Assembly: GCA_024225445.1 (NCBI GenBank)
Contig: JAAEMP010000190.1
Span: 1-47,060 of the forward strand
Direction: 5' to 3'
Origin: Hyphomicrobiales bacterium
GTDB lineage: Bacteria; Pseudomonadota; Alphaproteobacteria; Rhizobiales; Rhizobiaceae
DNA: 47,060 bases
Positions 15,430 to 24,179 of this stretch are shown here, in pieces; the first letter of the stretch is position 1; each line of letters begins with the position of its first letter. The position numbers and the translations under genes were made by a program. The notes under the pieces are model-generated. The model saw only the letters and a program-made list of their open reading frames with translations, searched no databases and had not been told where the DNA came from.

Positions 15430-17031
15430 ATGTTTCAAGAATCTCAAAAAACCCGATCCGGTCCAAAACCCGAGCAATTTGACGTTCAGGCTGTAAACCG
15501 GCGTGACAAACAACACCCGCTTTATGCTGCACGCCAGAGGATTCATCCCAAACGCGCCAAGGGTAGTTTTCGGAATTTCAAATGGATAATGATGGTTGTT
15601 ACACTGGGGATTTATTATCTCTCACCCTGGATCAGGTGGGACCGTGGGGAGTTTGCCCCTGATCAGGCGGTTTTGATTGATCTGGCGAATCGTCGGTTCT
15701 ACTTTTTTATCATCGAAATATGGCCGCAGGAATTCTATTATGTAGCCGGAATGTTGGTTATGGCCGGAATTGCATTGTTTCTGGTGACATCGACAGTTGG
15801 CCGTGCATGGTGCGGTTACAGTTGCCCGCAGACAATTTGGGTTGATTTGTTTTTGGTGGTTGAACGGTTTTTTGAGGGAGAACGCAATGCGCGGATCAAA
15901 CTCGATGCCAGTCCATGGTCTGTATCAAAAGTTCTTAAACGTGGAACAAAGCACATTATCTGGTTGCTGATAGCAATTGCTACAGGTGGCGCATGGATAT
16001 TTTATTTTGCTGATGCACCGCAGCTCGCCCAGGATTTTATACTGGGAGAAGCAGCGTTTGTTGCTTATGCAACCGTTGGAATTCTCGCCAGCACAACCTA
16101 TGTCTTTGGCGGATTGATGCGCGAACAGGTTTGTATCTATATGTGTCCCTGGCCACGTATCCAGGCGGCCATGCTGGATGAAAATTCTCTCACAGTGACC
16201 TATAATGACTGGCGTGGTGAGCCCCGCTCACGCCATGCTAAAAAAATGAAAAAGGCAGGTAAGCCGATCGGAGATTGCGTCGATTGTAATGCATGTGTCG
16301 CTGTATGCCCGATGGGAATCGATATCCGCGATGGTCAACAACTGGAATGTATCACTTGCGCACTTTGCATTGATGCCTGTGATGGGGTAATGAAAAAGCT
16401 CGACCTGGACAAAGGTTTGATATCCTACACAACCCTGGCAGGGTATAATCAAAATATGGTAATGGCCAGTGCGTCAGGAAGCGAAACCATATCATCGCCC
16501 ATTATTGATCCGGCAAAAGTTCGGGATGAAAATGGTAATTTGTTTTCGAAATTTGTTGTGGTAAACTGGCGTGAGATTTTTCGTCCGCGCACCTGGGTTT
16601 ATATCATTGCCTATTCTGCGATAGGCATCGCCATGTTAACAGTACTGGCGTTCCGGGACCGGCTCGAATTGAATGTGCTGCATGACAGGAATCCGGTATT
16701 TGTTGTTTTGAGCGATGGATCTATTCGTAATGGTTACGAGATAAAAATCCTGAATATGCTGCCGATGCCTCGCTCTATTAAGTTGAAAATAGAGGGCCTT
16801 GATTTAGCAAGCATCAAACTTTCCGGTGGAGATATTATCGCTGGCCTGAGTGTGATATTCGATGTAAAGCCGGACCAGTTGCTGGCAACAAAAATGTTTG
16901 TTCAAGTCCCCCAATCCGCATTGAAGGCTGAAACAACAGAGTTCAGAATAATTGTCAGCGACATCGTGGAAGGTGGCGAACAAAGCGAATATCGGGCAAG
17001 TTTTATGGCACCTGCCGGAGTGAAAAAGTGA
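15430..17031 (+). CDS. ccoG: cbb3 oxidase accessory protein, 4Fe-4S polyferredoxin
   Basis: A membrane protein required for copper/cbb3 maturation (FixG/RdxA family), 533 residues from the ATG at 15430; a TTG directly before it is less likely. Features: an N-terminal YAARQRIHPKRAKGSFRNFK region, membrane helices, and CGYSCPQTIWVDLFLVVERF. Two ferredoxin motifs follow, CVDCNACVAVCPMGIDIRDG and CITCALCIDACDGVM, and then a C-terminal Ig-like domain (residues about 400-533). CcoG is proposed to reduce Cu(II) for the oxidase. It opens the ccoGHIS operon, and its stop overlaps ccoH (GTGA). Confidence 0.96.
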   Translation: MFQESQKTRSGPKPEQFDVQAVNRRDKQHPLYAARQRIHPKRAKGSFRNFKWIMMVVTLGIYYLSPWIRWDRGEFAPDQAVLIDLANRRFYFFIIEIWPQEFYYVAGMLVMAGIALFLVTSTVGRAWCGYSCPQTIWVDLFLVVERFFEGERNARIKLDASPWSVSKVLKRGTKHIIWLLIAIATGGAWIFYFADAPQLAQDFILGEAAFVAYATVGILASTTYVFGGLMREQVCIYMCPWPRIQAAMLDENSLTVTYNDWRGEPRSRHAKKMKKAGKPIGDCVDCNACVAVCPMGIDIRDGQQLECITCALCIDACDGVMKKLDLDKGLISYTTLAGYNQNMVMASASGSETISSPIIDPAKVRDENGNLFSKFVVVNWREIFRPRTWVYIIAYSAIGIAMLTVLAFRDRLELNVLHDRNPVFVVLSDGSIRNGYEIKILNMLPMPRSIKLKIEGLDLASIKLSGGDIIAGLSVIFDVKPDQLLATKMFVQVPQSALKAETTEFRIIVSDIVEGGEQSEYRASFMAPAGVKK

Positions 17032-17552
17032 CCCGTATTGGTGCAGCAAAACCTGAAAAGACTGGGTCCGGGCAAACGGCAATTAATGGCTATCACGTGG
17101 CGGCGATGTTTGTTGCTTTCTTTGCAGTGATCATCGCTGCCAATTTCACAATGGCCTGGTTTGCATCGAGCAGTTGGACAGGGCTGGTCGTCAAGAATTC
17201 TTATGTTGCAAGTCAGAACTACAATAAAAAAATTGAAACCGCAAAAAAACAAAAAACCATGGGGTGGCATCTGGGATTCAGTTATTCCGATAATCTGCTG
17301 GGTTTTTCCTTTCTGGATAAAAATAATCAACCGATTTTGTTTGATAATGTGTCCGTAATAGTCGGCCGGCCGGTTTCACAACAAGGCGACGTGAAGATGA
17401 ATTTGGTACATGAGAGTCAGGGCCGCTATCAGGCCAGGATTGAATTGTCTGAGGGAGTTTGGGGGTTTCGACTAAATGGCGAGGGTAACAAACCTTACCG
17501 CTGGGAGGGAAGATTTTATATCAGGGCAAACGGCGTCGGGAAATTGCAATGA
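17028..17552 (+). CDS. ccoH: FixH family cbb3 assembly protein
   Basis: A 174-residue single-helix protein (helix within VAAMFVAFFAVIIAANFTMA) with the FixH motif GLVVKNSYVASQNYNKKIE and a periplasmic beta-rich domain ending in GFRLNGEGNKPYRWEGRFY. CcoH binds CcoN during assembly of the oxidase. It starts at a GTG overlapping the ccoG stop, and its own stop overlaps ccoI (ATGA), so the three are translationally coupled. Confidence 0.93.
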   Translation: MTRIGAAKPEKTGSGQTAINGYHVAAMFVAFFAVIIAANFTMAWFASSSWTGLVVKNSYVASQNYNKKIETAKKQKTMGWHLGFSYSDNLLGFSFLDKNNQPILFDNVSVIVGRPVSQQGDVKMNLVHESQGRYQARIELSEGVWGFRLNGEGNKPYRWEGRFYIRANGVGKLQ

Positions 17553-19909
17553 GTTGCTGCGGTGCTCCCACTATTGAGACAGGGTCCGGCTATTCGGTGG
17601 TTTCTGGCACTGCTGAAGAAAACGAACTTTTGGCTTCTTCCCACAAGATTGGCGAGAATTTAATCCAGTCAGATTTCGTTGTCCCTGACATGCATTGTGT
17701 TGCCTGTATTCGCAGCCTTGAAAAAACCATCGGTAAATTGCCGTTTGTTTCGCGGGTTAGAGCTAATCTGAGTTTGAAAAAAGTCAGTGTTGTCTGGCAT
17801 CAGGGTTCTGGAAACATCATCGGGATTGATCGGGCAATCAGTGAAGCCGGTTTTGATCACTCTGTCTTTGATCTGAGTACAGATAGTGAAGATGCAAATG
17901 CCAATAGCGCCAACAAACTGTTGATTGCGCTGGCTGTTGCAGGGTTTGCTGCTGTTAATATTATGCTGTTGTCCATATCAGTCTGGTCAGGCGCTGACTT
18001 GGAAACGACAAAACTGTTCCATTTGATTTCCGGAATTATTGCGGTTCCCGCTGTATTCTTTTCAGGACAGCCTTTTTTCCGTTCGGCTCTGGCAGCATTA
18101 AGAGGCAGGCGCCTGAATATGGATGTGCCAATTTCACTAGCCGTGCTGCTGGCTCTTGGAATGAGTGTTTATGAAAGCATGGCCGGTGGCAGGCAGGCTT
18201 ATTTTGACGCCGCTGTGACATTATTGTTTTTTCTTTTGATTGGCCGTTATCTGGACAATCTGATGCGGGACAAAGCACGTAGCGCAGTGGTTCAGCTTTC
18301 AAGGCTTGCTGTTAAGGGGGCGATGACAGTCGGCGAAGATTCTAGCCTTACATATATTGAACTGGATGAAATAGTCCCGGGAATGATTGTGCGGGTAATG
18401 CCTGGTGACCGTGTTCCGGTTGATGGTGAGGTGATCAAAGGCCAAAGTGATGTCGACCGCTCACTGGTTTCCGGCGAGAGTGTGCCGCTAATGGTCAAAT
18501 GCGGCCATTTTGTTGAAGCGGGTATTCTGAACCTGACCGGAGCAATTGACATTTGTGTGCAGCGCGATGCCCGCCATTCTTTCCTTGGCGAGGTAACGCG
18601 CATGATGGAAGCCGCAGAACAGGGCAGGGGTAATTATACCCGCATCGCAGATCGCATGGCACGCATTTATGCACCAGCTGTACATCTGCTTGCAGCATTA
18701 GCTTTTGTCGGTTGGATGCTTTATACGAAGGGTGACTGGCATGTTTCGATTTATGTAGCAATCTCGGTCCTCATTATCACCTGTCCCTGTGCACTTGGTT
18801 TGGCAGTCCCGGTAGTCCATGTTATTGCGGCGCGAAGGCTGTTCAAGCAAGGAATCATTATTCGAGACGGATCCGGATTCGAGCGGCTCGAGGAAATTGA
18901 TTATATTATTTTTGATAAGACCGGCACGTTGACGAGCGGCATCCCGCAAGTAGAAGTGTCCGCCAGGTCGGCTGGATTATTTGATGACAATGCCGCCGCT
19001 ATTGCTAAAACACTTGCGAAACATTCAAGTCATCCGTTTTCAAAATCGATCGCCGAATTCATCAAGGGTTCCACTTCCAGTGACGTTACTGAAATCAGGG
19101 AAGTGCCGGGAGCTGGTGTGGAAGGCAGAGTATCGGGCAATTTGACCCGATTGGGGCGCAGACAGTGGGTGGCGCAAATTACTGATGATAATCCTCGCAA
19201 TGTGGATCCAAATTCCGCGCTCAGCTTTGCACTCGAAGGGGGCAATTCTGTGATGTTTGAAACTTCTGAGGAAATACGCAAAGACAGTTTTGAAACAATT
19301 GCCGAGTTAAAGACAACAGGGATTGATATTGAAATCCTTTCCGGTGATGGAATGAACCCGGTAAAGAATATCGCTGACAGGCTGACGGTCAGCGATTTTT
19401 ATCACAGTCAAACACCGGCCGACAAAATTGCCAGAATTAACCAGCTGAAACAGCAGGGTAAAAAGGTGTTGATGGCTGGTGATGGACTAAATGATTCCCC
19501 GGCCCTGGCCGCTGCTCATGTTTCCATCGCCCCGGCCAATGCCAGCGATATTGCTCGTCAGGCAGCAGATTTTGTTTTTACCCGTCAAAGTCTGTCCGCC
19601 GTGCCATTTGCCATCAATATAGCCAAACGCAGTGGTAATCTGGTTCGCCAGAATTTCACCCTCGCCATACTCTATAACGCAATCGCCATTCCATTTGCCG
19701 TGGCAGGATATATCACTCCCCTGATTGCCGCGATAGCAATGTCGGCGTCTTCCATTGTTGTTGTTACAAATTCCATGCGGCTAAATCTTGATCCCGGCAA
19801 TCAGAAGAAATCAAAAACAGGACTATCGTCCGGAGATGACGATAGCCTGGTCAGTGTCGCTACAGATATTTCAAATATGGATACAAATACAAAAGGGCAT
19901 TGGGCGTGA
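17549..19909 (+). CDS. ccoI: Copper-translocating P1B-type ATPase of the cbb3 assembly operon
   Basis: A 786-residue P-type ATPase (FixI/CcoI, CtpA-like) that exports copper for insertion into cbb3 oxidase. In order: an N-terminal SCCGAP segment, a heavy-metal-associated domain with DMHCVACIRSLEK, membrane helices, and the actuator loop SGESVP. The metal-translocating CPC follows in ITCPCALGLAVP, then the phosphorylation motif DKTGTLTSG and the hinge GDGLNDSPALAAAH. The length is a little above the family average owing to a polar C-terminal tail. It is coupled to ccoH and overlaps ccoS by four bases. Confidence 0.96.
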   Translation: MSCCGAPTIETGSGYSVVSGTAEENELLASSHKIGENLIQSDFVVPDMHCVACIRSLEKTIGKLPFVSRVRANLSLKKVSVVWHQGSGNIIGIDRAISEAGFDHSVFDLSTDSEDANANSANKLLIALAVAGFAAVNIMLLSISVWSGADLETTKLFHLISGIIAVPAVFFSGQPFFRSALAALRGRRLNMDVPISLAVLLALGMSVYESMAGGRQAYFDAAVTLLFFLLIGRYLDNLMRDKARSAVVQLSRLAVKGAMTVGEDSSLTYIELDEIVPGMIVRVMPGDRVPVDGEVIKGQSDVDRSLVSGESVPLMVKCGHFVEAGILNLTGAIDICVQRDARHSFLGEVTRMMEAAEQGRGNYTRIADRMARIYAPAVHLLAALAFVGWMLYTKGDWHVSIYVAISVLIITCPCALGLAVPVVHVIAARRLFKQGIIIRDGSGFERLEEIDYIIFDKTGTLTSGIPQVEVSARSAGLFDDNAAAIAKTLAKHSSHPFSKSIAEFIKGSTSSDVTEIREVPGAGVEGRVSGNLTRLGRRQWVAQITDDNPRNVDPNSALSFALEGGNSVMFETSEEIRKDSFETIAELKTTGIDIEILSGDGMNPVKNIADRLTVSDFYHSQTPADKIARINQLKQQGKKVLMAGDGLNDSPALAAAHVSIAPANASDIARQAADFVFTRQSLSAVPFAINIAKRSGNLVRQNFTLAILYNAIAIPFAVAGYITPLIAAIAMSASSIVVVTNSMRLNLDPGNQKKSKTGLSSGDDDSLVSVATDISNMDTNTKGHWA

Positions 19910-20064
19910 ACAGTCTTCTTCTACTGATACCGGTCGCACTGGGTCTGGGCTTGCTTGGACTTGTGGCATTTGTCTGGAGCCTGAAAAACAATCAGTATGA
20001 TGACCTTGACGGGGCAGCGCAAAGAATTTTGGATGACGATGACGGCCCGGCTACCGATTCCTGA
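19906..20064 (+). CDS. ccoS: cbb3 oxidase maturation protein CcoS
   Basis: A 52-residue protein starting at a GTG that overlaps the ccoI stop (GTGA). It has one membrane helix (LLLLIPVALGLGLLGLVAF), then the hallmark FVWSLKNNQYDDLDGAAQRI and an acidic tail. CcoS is needed for cofactor insertion into cbb3 oxidase. It is the last gene of ccoGHIS; the next gene converges 18 bp away. Confidence 0.93.
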   Translation: MNSLLLLIPVALGLGLLGLVAFVWSLKNNQYDDLDGAAQRILDDDDGPATDS

Positions 20065-20082
20065 GTATCATCTATTCAACCG

Positions 20083-20622
20083 CTATTTCTCATCTGGCTT
20101 ACTTCTGGAAATGTCATGGCCGAAGCAGAACGCTATTGCCGATTGCCAGACCACAAATAGCAGCAAAAATTTTTCATCTGAAGAATGCACAACGGGTACC
20201 ACCAGTAATCCGGCCAGTGCACCAACGAAGATGGTTGATAGCCATGCTGTCGGCTTTCTTAAGTCAGGGGTCGTCAGTGCTCCGCCTGCCAGGGTACCGG
20301 CAGTGCCGATGCCGCCTGCGGCTAATGCTCCCAGATAAAGATTTGAACTCGCATCATTGGTGATGAATTGAAAACTTCGTACCGCTGCTATCCAGGCAAG
20401 GACCGTAAAAATTACAGCAATAATTGAACCGATCCAACCGGCATTTCCCCAGCGTATTAATCCAAATGCGATTACCATGCCGAATATAATTCCTTGAATC
20501 ACCGGTACCTCAAAAACGGTAATATCCGTTATGGTTGACGGCATATAGGTGCACAATATCCCTGACATGATTCCTAATCCAGCCAACTGGACAGCAGGTA
20601 ATCGAAATTCAAAATATTTCAT
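20083..20622 (-). CDS. Conserved-looking integral membrane protein of unknown function
   Basis: Start chosen at the ATG at 20622 (MKYFEFRLPAVQLAGLGIMSG; GGAATG a few bases before), giving 179 residues; a frame beginning at 20724 adds a non-membrane stretch. Five or six hydrophobic segments are visible, with a glycine-rich middle (LGALAAGGIGTAGTLAGGAL) and a short charged tail. I recognise no family. It converges on ccoS with an 18 bp gap and has no operon partner, so the context gives no function. Confidence 0.6.
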   Translation of the reverse strand: MKYFEFRLPAVQLAGLGIMSGILCTYMPSTITDITVFEVPVIQGIIFGMVIAFGLIRWGNAGWIGSIIAVIFTVLAWIAAVRSFQFITNDASSNLYLGALAAGGIGTAGTLAGGALTTPDLRKPTAWLSTIFVGALAGLLVVPVVHSSDEKFLLLFVVWQSAIAFCFGHDISRSKPDEK

Positions 20623-20894
20623 CGCTACATTCCAACCAAATGTTGTGGCATGATTAATCTTCAGGAACCAAAAGTTCAGCTGTGTAATAAGATCATCAAA
20701 ATCTAAGTGAAAATATGGCAACATGCTGGTGCGAGTGATTTGGCGAACGACACTGTGCGGGTGTATGTATATATCATTCCGGAAACAGACGTTATCAGAT
20801 TGCGTAGGGGTGTAATTTAACTCCTCAAATTCTATATTGATTGAACCTGCGCGATACTGGATGCCGGGAAAATCGAAATGAATGGGACCGGGAC

Positions 20895-21617
20895 ATGAAA
20901 CTGACTGATTTCAAAGCGCTCACATTTGACTGCTATGGTACATTGATTGACTGGGAAACGGGGATTGTTGAAGGGCTGAAGCCTCTTACCTCACGCGTCG
21001 GCAGGGACCTTTTACGTGATGATATTCTGGATGCACATGCCAGGCATGAATCTTCACAACAGGCATGGACCCCGGCAAAACGTTATTCACGGTTACTGCC
21101 GATAATCTATAAACGTCTCGCGGAAGAATGGGGCGTTTCGGTAACATCTGCCGAATGTGCGCAATATGGCAATTCAGTGCAAAACTGGCCTGCCTTCCTG
21201 GATTCTGTCGAGTCGCTGCAATATCTGAAAAAACACTACAAGCTTGTCATCTTGTCCAACATTGACAACAAAAGTTTTGCCGCCAGCAACAGCCGCCTCC
21301 AGGTTGATTTTGATGCAATATATACAGCGGAAGATATTGGTTCCTATAAACCATCAGATCGTAATTTTGAATATATGCTGGAAAAGCTGGAAACGCTTGG
21401 GATTGCCAGGTCAGATATTTTGCATACCGCTGAAAGTATGTTTCATGACCATGCGCCTGCCAATCGCTATGGATTGGCGTCCTGCTGGATTTATCGTCGC
21501 CACAATCAAAAGGGGTTTGGTGCAACCATGAATCCGGGCGAGATGCCCGAATTCAATTTTCAGTTCGACAGTATGGCTGATCTGGTAAAAGCCCATCGCA
21601 AGGAAATGCAACAATAG
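20895..21617 (+). CDS. HAD superfamily hydrolase, haloacid dehalogenase type II-like
   Basis: A cytoplasmic HAD hydrolase of 240 residues starting at the ATG at 20895 with GGGACCGGGAC directly upstream. An ATG at 20841 would add 18 residues. Motif I is in TFDCYGTLIDWETG, motif II in VILSNIDNKSF, the motif III lysine in IGSYKPSDRNFEYML, and motif IV near AESMFHDHAPANRYG. The DCYGTLIDWE form is typical of L-2-haloacid dehalogenases, which hydrolyse 2-haloalkanoates. Phosphatase activity on small metabolites is an alternative. It converges on comE. Confidence 0.85.
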   Translation: MKLTDFKALTFDCYGTLIDWETGIVEGLKPLTSRVGRDLLRDDILDAHARHESSQQAWTPAKRYSRLLPIIYKRLAEEWGVSVTSAECAQYGNSVQNWPAFLDSVESLQYLKKHYKLVILSNIDNKSFAASNSRLQVDFDAIYTAEDIGSYKPSDRNFEYMLEKLETLGIARSDILHTAESMFHDHAPANRYGLASCWIYRRHNQKGFGATMNPGEMPEFNFQFDSMADLVKAHRKEMQQ

Positions 21618-21632
21618 AGATTAGTTGATTCT

Positions 21633-21658
21633 GGAAATGAGGCTGCTGCATCATTTCC
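21633..21658. terminator. Hairpin between convergent HAD and comE genes
   Basis: GGAAATGA (21633-21640) and TCATTTCC (21651-21658) form a perfect 8-bp stem around a 10-base loop, midway between two convergent stop codons. No T-run follows on either strand, so it is a weak bidirectional terminator or an mRNA end-stabilising hairpin. Confidence 0.4.
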
Positions 21659-21667
21659 CCGCTGTTA

Positions 21668-22222
21668 TCACTTTCGTACTTCTGCCATGAACCGTTCCCG
21701 AATCAGAACCGGATTCATCTCAATCACCTCAACTGGAATATTTCCCGATTCACATTTGGCAACGATGATTGTCATCTGGTTGGAATTCAGGGCATTTTGA
21801 ATTTCATCAGCGGTATTTTCTGCGCTGCATTCAACCACATTTTCACAACCGCATGCCTCGGCTACGCTCGCAAGTGATGTTTTAAGACCTGCATAGGTCG
21901 GCTGGTCACCGGTCGAACCATAGCTTCCATTATCAATGATCAGCAAAATGAAGTTGTCGCGCACATTATTGGCTATTGTTGGTAACGTGCCAAAGTTGGT
22001 TAAAACAGATCCATCACCATCAATGGCAATGACTTTCTTACTTTGGGCAATCGACAATCCCAATCCAATGGAGGAAGACAGGCCCATTGTACCCAGCATG
22101 TAAAAGTTGCTTGGCTGATCATCCAGTGCAAACAGTTCCTGGGAAGGCAGGCCAATGTTGCAGACGACCAGATGGTCGCGGATTACCGGTGCTATAGATT
22201 CAAGTATATCGCTTCTGATCAT
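21668..22222 (-). CDS. comE: Sulfopyruvate decarboxylase, beta subunit (TPP-binding)
   Basis: The 184-residue ThDP-binding half of a two-subunit decarboxylase. It carries LGTMGLSSSIGLGLSIAQ and the ThDP motif IDGDGSVLTNFGTLPTIANN, followed by LLIIDNGSYGSTGDQPTY. With ComD it would decarboxylate 3-sulfopyruvate to sulfoacetaldehyde, a step in sulfolactate/cysteate catabolism (and in archaeal coenzyme M synthesis). A phosphonopyruvate decarboxylase is the main alternative, but that is usually a single chain. It overlaps comD by 4 bp (ATGA), so the subunits are coupled. No sulfoacetaldehyde acetyltransferase gene is in the window. Confidence 0.8.
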   Translation of the reverse strand: MIRSDILESIAPVIRDHLVVCNIGLPSQELFALDDQPSNFYMLGTMGLSSSIGLGLSIAQSKKVIAIDGDGSVLTNFGTLPTIANNVRDNFILLIIDNGSYGSTGDQPTYAGLKTSLASVAEACGCENVVECSAENTADEIQNALNSNQMTIIVAKCESGNIPVEVIEMNPVLIRERFMAEVRK

Positions 22223-22719
22223 TGTGCTGTCCTCCAGAAATTGGCGTCGGTCAGGATTGCCGAAGGTTTATTACTCATGAAGCTATGGTTCAAAATTGCA
22301 TCAAGTTCCTCTACCTGATCGGCATGATGGAAGTGATAGGTTGGGATGTTCAACTGGCTTAGCAGTGCTTTGGTATGGACTGCCATTTCAACTTGGCAAG
22401 CTACCTTTTCACCCACTTCACCACGATAGCTGATCAGCATTGGTAACGGAATCTGGTAATACTGAATCAGGGTTGCCAGGGTGTTGAAGGTAACACCGAT
22501 GGCGGTATTCTGCATGATGATACAAGATCTCATACCGCCCATATATGCGCCGGCACAAAGGCCCATGCCTTCGTCTTCCTTGTTGGCCGGAACATGGGTA
22601 ACTCTATCACTGTTTTCCAGAACACTGATAACACCCGCCAGTTGTTTGCATGGTACCGTCGTGACAAATTCTATCTTGTTTTTTACCAAATCATCTACAA
22701 TTTTTTCGTTTATCGACAT
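22219..22719 (-). CDS. comD: Sulfopyruvate decarboxylase, alpha subunit
   Basis: A 166-residue protein equal to the pyrimidine-binding half of ThDP decarboxylases. It contains VTTVPCKQLAGVI, VPANKEDEGMGLCAGAYMGG (with the catalytic Glu of this domain), IIMQNTAIGVTFNTLATL, and YQIPLPMLISYRGEVGEK. These match ComD-type sulfopyruvate decarboxylase alpha chains in order and spacing. The ATG at 22719 has AGGAG about a dozen bases upstream. It is first in a two-gene operon with comE. An A/T-flanked inverted repeat lies 28 bp upstream of the start. Confidence 0.8.
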   Translation of the reverse strand: MSINEKIVDDLVKNKIEFVTTVPCKQLAGVISVLENSDRVTHVPANKEDEGMGLCAGAYMGGMRSCIIMQNTAIGVTFNTLATLIQYYQIPLPMLISYRGEVGEKVACQVEMAVHTKALLSQLNIPTYHFHHADQVEELDAILNHSFMSNKPSAILTDANFWRTAQ

Positions 22720-22746
22720 GTTGAATTACTACTCCTGAGAGTGCTC

Positions 22747-22776
22747 TTTTTTTCGGAGTGGGAGACTCCGGAAAAA
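22747..22776. repeat. Inverted repeat with T/A flanks upstream of comD
   Basis: CGGAGT and ACTCCG flank a five-base spacer, and the stem extends through TTTTTTT on one side and an A-run on the other, interrupted by one G. On neither strand does a T-run follow the hairpin, so it is not a normal terminator. Its place just before the comD start suggests an operator or leader hairpin. Confidence 0.45.
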
Positions 22777-23014
22777 ATGACTCGGTTCAAATTGTAACCG
22801 TTCGGGAACATTCCCGCGCAAATATTGATTTCAATTACTGAGGGTAACAGCAAAAACACATTTGTTCCGATTCAGAATTGACAATCATCCGAAGCAGCTA
22901 AGACCTGTTTTTCCACAAATTTTCCCGTTAGGAAGTCCAGGCTCAGTACCTGCCAATCCATCATATACCTTTTGCAAATATCACAATGTTTGTCGAGGGC
23001 TGATAGTATTGTTG

Positions 23015-23039
23015 ATATGCAAATGATCTTCATATGCAA
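23015..23039. repeat. ATATGCAA direct repeat upstream of the aldo/keto reductase gene
   Basis: ATATGCAA occurs at 23015-23022 and 23032-23039, 17 bases apart, embedded in a longer stretch that begins TTGAT and ends ATCAA. It may be a regulator site about 160 bp upstream of the gene at 23189, or chance in A+T-rich DNA. Confidence 0.25.
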
Positions 23040-23188
23040 TCAAATCTGTGTTGAGATGCCAATGACCGCCTGCAGGAGATTTCCCGTTTTGTTAATACTC
23101 CTGAAAAAAAACAGAATTGCAATTGTCCTGACGATCGCCAGGTTTGCAATTCGCGTTTTTCAAACACGACACCCGTAAAGGAATAAAA

Positions 23189-24169
23189 ATGCATCAGCGA
23201 AAAATAGGTTCTTTCACAGTATCCGGCGTTGGCCTGGGTTGCATGAATATGTCTTATGGTTATGGCCCTGCTGATGACGAGGTTTCCATTCGATTGTTAA
23301 ATCTGGCGATTGATGCGGGTTACAGTTTTTTTGACACTGCAATGGTCTATGGCAGCGGTCATAATGAGAGTTTGATTGGCAAAGCGCTGGCCAGTCGCCG
23401 GGACGAGTTTGTTCTGGCGACAAAATGCGGTTTATCGAAAGAGGGAATAAACGGGCGCCCTGATGTTATCGCTGAAAGCTGTGATGCAAGTTTGAATCGG
23501 TTGAAGACAGATATTATTGATCTCTATTATCTGCATCGTGTAGATCCTCAGGTTCCTGTTGAAGAAAGTGTTGGAGCCATCGCCAGGCTTGTCGAGCGGG
23601 GCAAAGTCAGGGAAATCGGGCTGTCAGAGATTTGCGCCGAGAATCTGAAGCGGGCCGATCGTGAGCATTCAATTGCCGCGCTGCAGTCGGAATACTCCTT
23701 GTGGTCTCGAACACCTGAACGCGCCATTCTCAAAACCTGCTCAGATCTGGGTGTGACATTTGTGCCCTTTTCACCACTTGGGCGTGCCTTCTTTACCGGC
23801 AAGGCGAAAGATGTCTCACAATTGCCGGATAATGATCTGCGGTGCACCATTGCCAGGCCTCGTTTTGAACCGGAAGCATTCGCTCAGAACAGCAAATTGC
23901 TGGAACCCTTTGGTGCGATCGCCAAAGTAAATGATTGCACCAGGGCCCAGTTGGCCCTTGCCTGGATTCTTGCCCGCGAGGACAAGACGATGGTACCGAT
24001 ACCGGGAACTAAACATATCGAGTTCATGCGGGAAAATGCCGGTGCCTCGGAAATCAAACTGGATCAGTCAACCGTGGATGAGCTGGATCAGCTGATCAAC
24101 GAAGATACAATTGTCGGTAATCGGTATATTGCATCGAGAATGGAGGACACCGATTCTGAGCGGGACTGA
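23189..24169 (+). CDS. Aldo/keto reductase
   Basis: A cytoplasmic NADPH-dependent AKR of 326 residues from the ATG at 23189 (AAAGGAAT upstream); an earlier in-frame start at 23144 is not favoured. It has VSGVGLGCMNMSYGYG, the catalytic Asp/Tyr in DTAMVYGSGHNESLIGKAL, the Lys in VLATKCGL and the His in YYLHRVDP. KVREIGLSE and the C-terminal VPIPGTKHIEFMREN segment bind the nucleotide. It resembles the AKR13/YajO-like branch that reduces aldehydes. It is divergent from comDE and 10 bp before the convergent PfkB kinase. A role in reducing a sulfo- or sugar aldehyde would be conjecture. Confidence 0.9.
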   Translation: MHQRKIGSFTVSGVGLGCMNMSYGYGPADDEVSIRLLNLAIDAGYSFFDTAMVYGSGHNESLIGKALASRRDEFVLATKCGLSKEGINGRPDVIAESCDASLNRLKTDIIDLYYLHRVDPQVPVEESVGAIARLVERGKVREIGLSEICAENLKRADREHSIAALQSEYSLWSRTPERAILKTCSDLGVTFVPFSPLGRAFFTGKAKDVSQLPDNDLRCTIARPRFEPEAFAQNSKLLEPFGAIAKVNDCTRAQLALAWILAREDKTMVPIPGTKHIEFMRENAGASEIKLDQSTVDELDQLINEDTIVGNRYIASRMEDTDSERD

Positions 24170-24179
24170 ACACAATTGT

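Larger units (their letters stand above)
22720..23188. promoter_or_regulatory. Divergent intergenic region between comD and the aldo/keto reductase
   Basis: No gene is supported in these 469 bases. They contain an inverted repeat near the comD start (22747-22776) and a pair of ATATGCAA direct repeats (23015-23022 and 23032-23039). Several further TTGCAA-type sequences lie toward the reductase. The region is A+T-rich and is presumably the two promoters. I see no tRNA, FNR box or riboswitch in it. Confidence 0.4.
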
